Below, one piece after another: positions 8,301 to 16,141 of a DNA stretch of 64,000 nucleotides. The translations under genes and the position numbers were made by a program. Each line of letters begins with the position of its first letter. Within the stretch, counting starts at the first letter, position 1. The stretch is from Streptomyces galbus (GTDB taxonomy: Bacteria > Actinomycetota > Actinomycetes > Streptomycetales > Streptomycetaceae). The notes under the pieces are model-generated. The model had not been told where the DNA came from. It did no database searches and saw only the letters and a program-made list of their open reading frames with translations. The stretch lies in contig NZ_SZPR01000008.1 in assembly GCF_005280195.1 (NCBI RefSeq), positions 62,001 through 126,000 on the forward strand, given 5' to 3'.

Positions 8301-9317
8301 CTAACGCCTCCCACCGGCGGCCCCGGTGCCCCGCCCCTGGCGGTACGTCAGTTGCTTGACCCGGCGCAGGAACGGCGTGGCCTCCACGTGCTGGACGCCC
8401 TCCAGCCGGCCCAGGGGTCCGCTGAGGTAGCGGTAGAGGTGGGCGCTGTCGCGGGTGACGGTGGTGGCCATCAGGTTGGAGGGGCCCGCGGTGGCGGTGC
8501 AGTAGGCGATCTCCTCGTGGTCGGCCAGGGCCTCGCCCACCGCGTGCAGCGCGGCCGGCGCGGCCGTGATCCACAGGGCCGAACTGAAGGGGTGGCCGAG
8601 CCGGCCGGGGTCGTACTCCACGTCGAGGTGGATCGCGCCGGAGCCGACCAGGGTGGCCAGGCGGCGCCGGACGGCGGACTCGGAGCGGCCCGTGGCGCGC
8701 CGCAGCTCGGGGTAGGTGGCGCGGCCGTCGGCCTCCAGGGCGGCGACCAGCGGTTCGTCCTCGGGGTCGATGCGGGCCGGACCCGGGTCGGGCTCCGCCT
8801 CGGGCCGCAGGGCCGCGATGTGGTCGTCGGTGAGGACACGGAGCTTGCGCAGCCAGCCCGTCGGGCCGCCGAAGAAGCGGTGCAGCAACTGGTGGGCGCG
8901 GATCTCCACCACGCTGGGGGTGCGCGGGAGCTTGCCGAGCAGCAGGTCGTCGTGGTCGCCGGGGTGGTGCGAGCGGGTGCCGCAGACCACCTCGGTGCCG
9001 CCCGAGGCCAGGGCGATCCAGTGGGTGTCGGGACGCTTGGCGAGGGCGTCGGCGATCACCGGGGCGCTGTCGGGCGCGCAGCGCACGCGCAGCATCCACT
9101 GGTCCTGCCCGAGCCGCTCGGCGTCGCGCACGGCGACCACGCGCAGGCCGCCCTCGGCGCACAGCCGGCGGTAGCGGCGGGCGACGGTCTGCTCGGACAC
9201 GCCGAGCACCGCGCCGATCCGGCTGAACGAGGCCCGGGCGTCGACCTCCAGCGCGGACAACACCGCCACGTCCAGCGCGTCGTACTGCCCGGGTGCGGTG
9301 GAGGATTCCCGCTTCAT
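8301..9317 (-). CDS. Lrp/AsnC-type regulator with two Lrp units
   Basis: 338 residues, about twice the length of a classical Lrp. The first unit has an HTH near residues 14-60 (DALDVAVLSALEVDARASFS, VSEQTVARRYRRL) and a RAM-like domain. A second AsnC-like HTH appears near residue 190 (DEPLVAALEADGRATYPELR, SESAVRRRLATLV) with a second effector domain. ATG at 9317 was chosen because GGGAG lies eight bases upstream; GTG at 9326 abuts that site. It is divergent from an MFS exporter, a plausible target. Confidence 0.88.
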   Translation of the reverse strand: MKRESSTAPGQYDALDVAVLSALEVDARASFSRIGAVLGVSEQTVARRYRRLCAEGGLRVVAVRDAERLGQDQWMLRVRCAPDSAPVIADALAKRPDTHWIALASGGTEVVCGTRSHHPGDHDDLLLGKLPRTPSVVEIRAHQLLHRFFGGPTGWLRKLRVLTDDHIAALRPEAEPDPGPARIDPEDEPLVAALEADGRATYPELRRATGRSESAVRRRLATLVGSGAIHLDVEYDPGRLGHPFSSALWITAAPAALHAVGEALADHEEIAYCTATAGPSNLMATTVTRDSAHLYRYLSGPLGRLEGVQHVEATPFLRRVKQLTYRQGRGTGAAGGRR

Positions 9318-9456
9318 CCGGCTCACTCCCGTCGGATTCCGTCACTCCGGGACCGCTGACGGCCGGGTTCGGCCGCGCCCCGGCCATCGTACGGGGACGG
9401 ACAACCGAACGCGGGGCCGGCCGGACCGGCCCGGGAGCGGACGAGGAGTGGGGACG

Positions 9457-10956
9457 ATGCGTGGCTGGGGACCGCTGACGGCGGTGTGCGTGGGGACGTT
9501 CATGTTGTTGCTGGACGTGACGATCGCGATCGTCGCGCTGCCGGACATGGCGGGGGCGCTGCACGCCTCGCTGAGCGATCTGCAGTGGGTGATCGACGGG
9601 TACGCGCTGACGCTGGCCGCGGTGCTGCTCGGCGCCGGGGCGGCGGCCGACATCCTGGGCCGGCGGCGTGTGTACGTGGTGGGGCTGGTGCTGTTCGCGG
9701 TGGCGTCGCTGCTGTGCGGGCTGACCCGGGGGCCGGGCGAGCTGGTGGCGGCGCGGGCGGTGCAGGGCGTGGGCGCGGCGGCGATGTTCGCCACGACGCT
9801 GCCCCTGCTCGGCTCGGTGTACCGGGGCCGGCAGCGGTCGGTGGCGCTCGGGGTGTTCGGCGCGGTCAGCGGCGCGGCGGCGGCTGTCGGTCCGGTGCTC
9901 GGCGGGCTGCTCACCGCGGGGCCGGGCTGGCGGTGGATCTTCTTCGTGAACCTGCCGATCAGTGTGCTGGGCGTCTGGCTGACGCTGCGGCTGGTGCCGG
10001 AGTCGCGCAGCCCCCGCGCGGTGCGGGTGGACTGGGCGGGCACGGTGACGTTCGCGGCGTGCGCGGGCGGCACGACGTACGCCGTGGTGCGGGCCGGTGA
10101 GGACGGCTGGACCTCCGGCACGACGCTGGGCTGGTTCGCCGGGGCGGCGGTCGCGCTCCTCGGCTTCGTGCTGGTGGAACGGCGGGTCGCGCACCCCCTG
10201 CTGGACCTCGCGCTGCTGCGCCGGCCCGCGTTCGTGGGCGTGCTGGTGGGGGCGCTCGCCTTCAACGGGGTGGCGTTCGGGGTGATCCCGTACCTGTCGA
10301 TCTGGATGCAGACGCTGCTCGGGATGACGCCGGTGCGCGGCGGGCTGACCCTGCTGCCGCTGACCGGCGCGTCGGTGGTGGTGGCGGTCCTGGGCGGGCG
10401 GCTGCTGCACGGGGCGCCCGCGCGGCTGACCATCGGCGGCGGGCTGCTGCTGATCGGCACCGGGTCGTTCTGCCAGGCCGTCCTGGGCGCGGGTTCCGAC
10501 TGGCGGGCGCTGGCGCCGGGCCTGGTGCTGGTCGGCGTGGGCACCGGGCTGGTGTCCCCGGCGATCGCGGGCGCGGCCCTGGCGGCCGTGCCGCAGGAGC
10601 GGGCCGGCATGGCGGGCGGTGCGGTGAACACGTTCCGGCAGCTCGGGTACGCCTTCGGGGTGGCCGTCTTCGGCACGGTGCTGACCTCGCGGATGCAAGG
10701 CGACCTGCCCGGCGCGGCGGCGCACGCCCTGGCGGGCGGCGGGGCGGACGCGCTGCGCGGCTCGGTCCCCGAGCACACACTGCGCGCGGTGTTCGCCTCG
10801 GGCCTCGACACGGCGCTGGTGACGGCGGGCTGTGTGGGTGTCGTGGCCGGCGCGCTGGTCCTGGCCCTGGTCAGGACGCAGACGGCAGGACCGGCCGGTG
10901 TGACGGAATCGGGTGCCGGGACGCTGGAGGAAGGGACGGCCACCTCGCACCGGTGA
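9457..10956 (+). CDS. MFS exporter, DHA2 (14-TM) type
   Basis: 499 residues, inner membrane. It begins with FMLLLDVTIAIVALPDMAG and SDLQWVIDGYALTLAAVLL, then motif A (GAAADILGRRRVYVVG) and motif C (AAAVGPVLGGLL), typical of EmrB/QacA-type DHA2 transporters. ATG at 9457 follows GAGGAG. The protein ends in a hydrophilic tail. It is divergent from the double-Lrp gene with 139 bases between them. It is not closely similar in sequence to the first exporter at 6.8-8.3 kb. Confidence 0.92.
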   Translation: MRGWGPLTAVCVGTFMLLLDVTIAIVALPDMAGALHASLSDLQWVIDGYALTLAAVLLGAGAAADILGRRRVYVVGLVLFAVASLLCGLTRGPGELVAARAVQGVGAAAMFATTLPLLGSVYRGRQRSVALGVFGAVSGAAAAVGPVLGGLLTAGPGWRWIFFVNLPISVLGVWLTLRLVPESRSPRAVRVDWAGTVTFAACAGGTTYAVVRAGEDGWTSGTTLGWFAGAAVALLGFVLVERRVAHPLLDLALLRRPAFVGVLVGALAFNGVAFGVIPYLSIWMQTLLGMTPVRGGLTLLPLTGASVVVAVLGGRLLHGAPARLTIGGGLLLIGTGSFCQAVLGAGSDWRALAPGLVLVGVGTGLVSPAIAGAALAAVPQERAGMAGGAVNTFRQLGYAFGVAVFGTVLTSRMQGDLPGAAAHALAGGGADALRGSVPEHTLRAVFASGLDTALVTAGCVGVVAGALVLALVRTQTAGPAGVTESGAGTLEEGTATSHR

Positions 10957-11044
10957 GCCCCACGGCGCCGGTGCGGGAGCGGACGGACGCCCGTCGTGCC
11001 CCGGTCCGCACCGGTGCCGGGGTGGCGTGCGGGGGGCGGGCAGA

Positions 11045-11068
11045 TTCGGTGGAGATTACGGCACCGAA
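11045..11068. promoter_or_regulatory. Inverted repeat in the fadD-like upstream region
   Basis: TTCGGTG-N10-CACCGAA is perfect over seven bases. It lies in a relatively A/T-rich patch (about 11040-11160) between the MFS stop and the acyl-CoA synthetase start. It could be an operator for the downstream gene or a weak terminator of the upstream gene. Confidence 0.35.
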
Positions 11069-11234
11069 CCTTACTCATCCGTCAGTTTTGTGTCCGACCC
11101 TTCCGCATGTGCGCCCATTTTCCTCCCCTGACCAGCACGGACGAGAGCATCGCTCGCTTTTGCACCCCCTCCCGCCCCGTCCGCCCGTGGGGTAGCTTTC
11201 ACGGCGCTGTGCGCCTAAGGAGCGGGGAGCGGGT

Positions 11235-13064
11235 TTGCGCGAGTTCACCAGTCCGCCGTTGGCGTCGTCGCCGCCGCCGGTGGGCGGTCTGGCCGACGTC
11301 GTCTTCCAGCACGCCCTGGACGACCCGACCCGGGTGGCGCTCGGCCGCAAGGACGAGGCGGGCCGCTGGCGGGACGTGACGGCCGCCGAGTTCCGCGACG
11401 AGGTGCTCTCGCTGGCCAAGGGGCTGCTCGCGGACGGCGTCCGGTTCGGCGACCGGGTCGCCATCATGGCCCGCACCCGCTACGAGTGGACGCTGTTCGA
11501 CTTCGCGCTGTGGACCATCGGCGCGCAGGTGGTGCCCGTCTACCCGACGTCGTCGGCGGAACAGTGCTTCTGGATGCTGTACGACGCGGAGGTCACCGCC
11601 GCGGTCGTGGAGCACGAGGACCACGCCATGACCATCGCCACGGTCATCGACCGGCTCCCGGCGCTGCGCCGGCTGTGGCAGCTCGACGCCGGCGCCGTGC
11701 AGGAGCTGTACGACGCGGGCGCCCACCTCGACGACGACGTGGTGCACCGCCACCGCGAGGCGGTCACGCCCGACTCGGTCGCCACCGTCATCTACACCTC
11801 GGGCACCACCGGCCGCCCCAAGGGCTGTGTCCTGACCCACGGCAACTTCATGTACGAGGCGGACACGGTCATCGAGCGCTGGGAGCCGGTGTTCCACTCG
11901 AAGAAGGGCGACGAGGCGGCGACCCTGCTGTTCCTGCCCCTCGCGCACGTCTTCGGGCGGATGGTGGAGGTCGCCGCCGTCCGCGGCCGGGTGCGCTTCG
12001 GCCACCAGCCCCAGCTCAACGCGGCGGCGCTGCTGCCCGACCTGGCCGCGTTCCGGCCGACGTTCTTCCTGGCCGTGCCGTACATCTTCGAGAAGGTGTT
12101 CAACGCCGCGCGCCGCAAGGCGGAGCGGGAGGGCCGGGCGGGTCCCTTCGAGAAGGCGGTCGAGGTCGCCGTCGCCTACGCGGACGCGCTGGAGGCGAAG
12201 GCGTGGGGCACCGGACCGGGGCCGTCGGCGGGGCTGCGGATGCAGCACCAGTTCTTCGACAAGGTTGTCTACTCCAAGGTGCGCGCGGCGATGGGCGGCC
12301 GCGTGCGGCACGCGATGTCGGGCGGCTCCGCGATGGACCGCCGGCTCGGCCTGTTCTTCGCGGGCGCCGGGGTCCAGGTCTACGAGGGCTACGGGCTGAC
12401 GGAGTCGACGGCCGCGGCGACCGCCAACCCGCCCGGCCGGACCCGGTACGGCACCGTCGGGCAGCCCATCCCCGGCATGACCGTGCACATCGCGGACGAC
12501 GGCGAGGTGTGGCTGCGCGGTGACAACGTCTTCCAGGGCTACCTGAACAACCCGAAGGCCACCGACCAGGCCCTGCACGACGGCTGGCTCGCCACCGGGG
12601 ACCTCGGCGCCCTCGACGAGGACGGCTACCTGACCATCACCGGCCGCAAGAAGGAGATCCTGGTGACCTCCGGCGGCAAGAGCGTCTCACCGGGGGCGCT
12701 GGAGGAGCGGGTCCGTGAGCACCCGCTGGTGCACCAGTGCATCGTCGTCGGCAACGACCGGCCGTTCGTCGCCGCGCTGGTCACCCTCGACCAGGAGGCC
12801 GTCGAGCACTGGCTCACCATGCGCAACAAGCCCCGGATGACCCCGGCCGAGCTGGTGCGCGACGCCGACCTGGAGACCGAGATCCGCCGGGCCGTGGTCG
12901 CCGCCAACACCCTGGTGTCGCAGGCCGAGTCGATCCGCACCTTCCGGATCCTCGCGCAGCCCTTCACCGAGGAGCACGGCCTGCTGACCCCGTCGCTGAA
13001 ACTGAAGCGCAAGGCCATCGAGAACGCCTACTCCCACGAGGTCGAGGCGCTGTACCGCACCTGA
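11235..13064 (+). CDS. Long-chain acyl-CoA synthetase (FadD15-type AMP-binding enzyme)
   Basis: 609 residues. The adenylate-forming motifs are clear: YTSGTTGRPKGCVLTHGN near residue 190, YEGYGLTESTAA, the YLTITGRKKEILVTSGGKSV hinge segment and a C-terminal LKLKRKAIEN lysine region. It activates fatty acids to acyl-CoA for beta-oxidation or lipid synthesis. It starts at TTG, with GGGGAG five bases upstream; AAGGAG further up is 12 bases away. No beta-oxidation genes are adjacent. Confidence 0.93.
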   Translation: MREFTSPPLASSPPPVGGLADVVFQHALDDPTRVALGRKDEAGRWRDVTAAEFRDEVLSLAKGLLADGVRFGDRVAIMARTRYEWTLFDFALWTIGAQVVPVYPTSSAEQCFWMLYDAEVTAAVVEHEDHAMTIATVIDRLPALRRLWQLDAGAVQELYDAGAHLDDDVVHRHREAVTPDSVATVIYTSGTTGRPKGCVLTHGNFMYEADTVIERWEPVFHSKKGDEAATLLFLPLAHVFGRMVEVAAVRGRVRFGHQPQLNAAALLPDLAAFRPTFFLAVPYIFEKVFNAARRKAEREGRAGPFEKAVEVAVAYADALEAKAWGTGPGPSAGLRMQHQFFDKVVYSKVRAAMGGRVRHAMSGGSAMDRRLGLFFAGAGVQVYEGYGLTESTAAATANPPGRTRYGTVGQPIPGMTVHIADDGEVWLRGDNVFQGYLNNPKATDQALHDGWLATGDLGALDEDGYLTITGRKKEILVTSGGKSVSPGALEERVREHPLVHQCIVVGNDRPFVAALVTLDQEAVEHWLTMRNKPRMTPAELVRDADLETEIRRAVVAANTLVSQAESIRTFRILAQPFTEEHGLLTPSLKLKRKAIENAYSHEVEALYRT

Positions 13065-13187
13065 GCACGCTCTCCCGGAGCGGCAGGCGACGCAGACGAC
13101 GGGTTCGTCGGGCCAGGAATGCACGGGGCCCTTTGATCGTTCACCATGGACGGACAACCCGACGGACAACCGAAGGATCAAGAGCTC

Positions 13188-14024
13188 GTGAGCAGCAAGG
13201 TCCCCACGATCACCCTCAACAACGGCGTCGAGATGCCCCAGCTGGGCTTCGGAGTCTGGCAGGTGGCGGACGACGAGGCGGAGCGGGCGGTCACCACCGC
13301 GCTCGAGGCCGGGTACCGCAGCATCGACACAGCGGCGATCTACGGCAACGAGGAGGGCACCGGCCGGGCCATCGCCGCGTCCGGCCTGGCGCGCGAGGAC
13401 GTCTTCGTCACCACCAAGCTGTGGAACGGCGACCAGGGCCACGACGCGACGCTGCGCGCCTTCGACACCTCGCTGCAGAAGCTGGGCCTGGACTACGTCG
13501 ACCTGTACCTCATCCACTGGCCGCTGCCGCAGCGCGACACCTTCGTGGACACCTACAAGGCGTTCGAGAAGCTCCAGGCCGACGGCCGCGCACGGGCCAT
13601 CGGCGTGTCGAACTTCCTGCCCGAGCACCTCGAGCGGCTCCTCTCGGAGACCTCGGTGGTCCCCGCGGTCAACCAGATCGAGCTGCACCCGCACCTCCAG
13701 CAGGAGGCGGCGCGCGCGTTCCACGCCGAGCGGGGCATCGCCACCGAGGCCTGGTCGCCGCTGGGCCAGGGCAAGGGCCTGCTGGAGGTCCCGGCGATCG
13801 TCGCCGTCGCGCGCAAGCACGGGCGCACCCCCGCCCAGGTGGTGCTGCGCTGGCACCTCCAGCTCGGCAACGTCGTCATCCCGAAGTCCGTGACGCCGTC
13901 GCGGATCGAGGAGAACATCGACGTGTTCGACTTCTCCCTGGACGACGAGGACCTCGCGGCGATCAGCGCGCTGAACGAGGACCGGCGGCTGGGCCCGGAC
14001 CCGGCGACGTTCGACGTCGCCTGA
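13188..14024 (+). CDS. Aldo/keto reductase
   Basis: 278 residues, a TIM-barrel NADPH-dependent reductase of carbonyl compounds (AKR5/DkgA-like). Visible motifs are GYRSIDTAAIYGNEEGTG, the catalytic TTKLWN lysine, DYVDLYLIHWP, IGVSNF, NQIELHP and VIPKSVTPSRIEENIDVF. The GTG at 13188 has GAAGGA ten bases upstream and gives a normal N-terminus; an upstream ATG at 13146 would add 14 hydrophilic residues. A strong terminator follows. Confidence 0.92.
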   Translation: MSSKVPTITLNNGVEMPQLGFGVWQVADDEAERAVTTALEAGYRSIDTAAIYGNEEGTGRAIAASGLAREDVFVTTKLWNGDQGHDATLRAFDTSLQKLGLDYVDLYLIHWPLPQRDTFVDTYKAFEKLQADGRARAIGVSNFLPEHLERLLSETSVVPAVNQIELHPHLQQEAARAFHAERGIATEAWSPLGQGKGLLEVPAIVAVARKHGRTPAQVVLRWHLQLGNVVIPKSVTPSRIEENIDVFDFSLDDEDLAAISALNEDRRLGPDPATFDVA

Positions 14025-14056
14025 GGCCCCCCGGGGTCACCGGCACACGGAGCAGG

Positions 14057-14087
14057 ACGGGGCGCGGCCGCGGTGGCCGCGCCCCGT
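14057..14087. terminator. Hairpin terminator after the aldo/keto reductase
   Basis: Perfect 13-bp stem ACGGGGCGCGGCC / GGCCGCGCCCCGT with a 5-base loop, between convergent genes; it can serve both strands. Confidence 0.8.
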
Positions 14088-14115
14088 TCGTGTCCCCCGT
14101 CGGTCCGGGGTGCCG

Positions 14116-14820
14116 TCAGTTCGGCTGCCCGAGGGGCCGGACGATCACGGTGTTGATGTCGACGCCCTCGGGCTGACGGATCGCCCAGACCACCGAGTCG
14201 GCGATCTGATCCGCCGTCAGCAGGTGCCCGGGCGGCAGGCTGCCGTGGCCGTCCCAGAACGGCGTCTCGACCCGGCCGGGCGCGATGAGCGTGACGCCGA
14301 TCCCGAACTCGGTGACCTCGCGCCGCGTGTTCTCGGCGAGCCCGGTGACGGCCCACTTGGTCGCGCCGTAGAGGTTGCCCGGGGTGTGCACGAAGCCGGC
14401 CACGCTGCCCACCAGCACGATCCGCCCCCGCGTCGCCTTCAGCGCCTCCACCGAGGCGCGGATCAGCAGCGCGGGCCCGAGGACGTTGGTGAGGACCATG
14501 TCCCGCCAGCCCGCCGGGTCACCCGTGGCGACGGTGTCGTGGGTGGCGGTGCCGGCGTTGGCGACGACGGTGTCCAGTCGGCCGTGGGCCTCCAGCGTAC
14601 GGTCGACCGCCGACTGTACGTGGTCGTGGTCGGACGCGCTGCCGACGATCGTCAGCAGCTCCTTCGGGTCGCCGAGCTCCGCCGCGAAGGCCCGCAGACG
14701 CGCCTCGCCGCGCCCGGTGACGGTGACCCGGTACCCCGATTCCAGGAGCTGCCGGGCGACGGCGGCGCCGATGCCGCTGCCGCCGCCGGTGATCAGTGCG
14801 ACCGGACTGCTCGTGCTCAT
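14116..14820 (-). CDS. Short-chain dehydrogenase/reductase, classical type
   Basis: 234 residues. It has the cofactor motif TGGGSGIG, the NAG motif (VVANAGTAT), catalytic Ser in VLVGSVAG and YGATK with the Tyr/Lys pair, then APGRVETPF. Unlike the SDR at 2.6 kb, the full active site is present. The substrate is unknown; the sequence resembles the many YdfG-like NADP reductases of Streptomyces. Convergent with the aldo/keto reductase. Confidence 0.9.
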   Translation of the reverse strand: MSTSSPVALITGGGSGIGAAVARQLLESGYRVTVTGRGEARLRAFAAELGDPKELLTIVGSASDHDHVQSAVDRTLEAHGRLDTVVANAGTATHDTVATGDPAGWRDMVLTNVLGPALLIRASVEALKATRGRIVLVGSVAGFVHTPGNLYGATKWAVTGLAENTRREVTEFGIGVTLIAPGRVETPFWDGHGSLPPGHLLTADQIADSVVWAIRQPEGVDINTVIVRPLGQPN

Positions 14821-14926
14821 GACGGTCTCCCCCTCGCGTCGAATCGGACGACCGGGAGTCCATCACTTCGAGCGCTCACGAAGTCAAGTCCGTGCGTCCT
14901 GGCCGGGCGTCCGGGCGGACGGGCGT

Positions 14927-15868
14927 CTACTGCGGACGGACCGCCGTGTGCACGGTGTGGGCGGCCAGGACGAAGACGTCCGGGCGCCGGTGCACGCTCG
15001 CCTCGTCCCGCGGGTCCAGCAGACGGTCGAGGGTCGCGCGGTCCTCGGCGTCCAGGTCCTCGCCGACGGTGTCGCGCATCCGGCCCAGGGAGGCGGCGAC
15101 ATAGGCGCGGGCCCGGTCCGGGGCGGGGGCCGGCAGGTCGAGGAGGAAGCTGCGGCTGCGGGCGTGCTTCAGCCCGGCGGAGGTCAGCAGCGCGGCCCAG
15201 TCCTCGGTCTCGGCGACCGCGTCCGGCAGCTCGGCCCGCATCCGGGCGAACCACTCCGTCTCCAGGGCGTCCAGGCGTGCCTCGATGCCCGGGCGGCCGA
15301 AGCCGAGGTCACGGGGCAGGAAACGGGGCGGCAGTCCGCCCTCCATGATCGCCAGCGTGCCGCCGGGCGCGAGCCGCTCGGCGAAGGCGGCGAGCGCGGC
15401 ACGCTGGTCGCCCAGGTGGTGCAGGCTGCGGCCGGCCCACATCAGGTCGGCCGGATAGTCCAACTCCTGCAAGGACCCCGGGAGTTCACCGAGCAGAGTG
15501 CCGAAGCGGTCCGCGTATCCGAGCCGCCCGGCCCGCTCGCGGGCCCACCCGAGCAGCGGCTCGGACCCGTCGGCCGCGACCACCCGGGCGCCGGGGAACA
15601 TCTCGGCGAACAGACAGGACACCACCCCCGGACCGCTGCCCACGTCCACGATGAGCCCCGGCTCGGTCACCTCCTTGCCCAGCCAGGCCAGTGCCCGCTC
15701 GTACAGGGGGGTGAACAGCTCGGCCTGGGACTCCAGGTGGTGTGCCATCTCGGCCCAGTCGATGTCGGTGCCGTGGCCGTGGCCGTGCGTGGGGTGGTGG
15801 CCGTGGTGCCCTGTCCGCTGATCGTGCTGGTCCCGCGGCTCGCGGGGCTCGTGCTGTTCCTGCGCCAT
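14927..15868 (-). CDS. Class I SAM-dependent methyltransferase with His-rich N-terminus
   Basis: 313 residues. Motif I is LIVDVGSGPGVVSC near residue 75; ADGSEPLLGWAR and MWAGRSLHHLGDQRAAL follow, as in UbiE/BioC-like enzymes. Residues 6-35 are unusually rich in His, Glu, Gln and Gly (for example HHGHHPTHGHGHGTD), which may bind metal or be a disordered tail. ATG at 15868 has GAGAGG upstream; the frame extends further but without a ribosome site. Substrate unknown. It lies downstream of the cellulase genes, separated by a terminator. Confidence 0.85.
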   Translation of the reverse strand: MAQEQHEPREPRDQHDQRTGHHGHHPTHGHGHGTDIDWAEMAHHLESQAELFTPLYERALAWLGKEVTEPGLIVDVGSGPGVVSCLFAEMFPGARVVAADGSEPLLGWARERAGRLGYADRFGTLLGELPGSLQELDYPADLMWAGRSLHHLGDQRAALAAFAERLAPGGTLAIMEGGLPPRFLPRDLGFGRPGIEARLDALETEWFARMRAELPDAVAETEDWAALLTSAGLKHARSRSFLLDLPAPAPDRARAYVAASLGRMRDTVGEDLDAEDRATLDRLLDPRDEASVHRRPDVFVLAAHTVHTAVRPQ

Positions 15869-16098
15869 GGTGGTCAGCCTCTCCTCCGGTGTGCCGACAG
15901 AGTGCGCCGACGCACCGGGCGGGGGCCACCGCTGTTGCGGGGACGGCAAAAAGAGGGAACGGCGGAACGGCGGAACGGCGGGAACACCGAAGGCGCGATC
16001 CGCCGGGGCTCGTGGCGGGGCGTCGGTGACACCCCGGCGGATCGCGGGTTCGGTGCGCCGGGCGCGCCGGCCCGGTGGACCGGACCGGCGCGTCCGGC

Positions 16099-16135
16099 GG
16101 ACCGGCCGGGCCGCGCACGGCGGGCCGGCCGGTCC
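16099..16135 (-). terminator. Terminator after the GH6/GH5 operon
   Basis: GGACCGGCC (16099-16107) pairs with GGCCGGTCC (16127-16135), with further pairing inside the loop. It lies directly downstream of the GH6 stop. The wider stretch 16040-16141 is extremely GC-rich. Confidence 0.65.
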
Positions 16136-16141
16136 CCCGGG

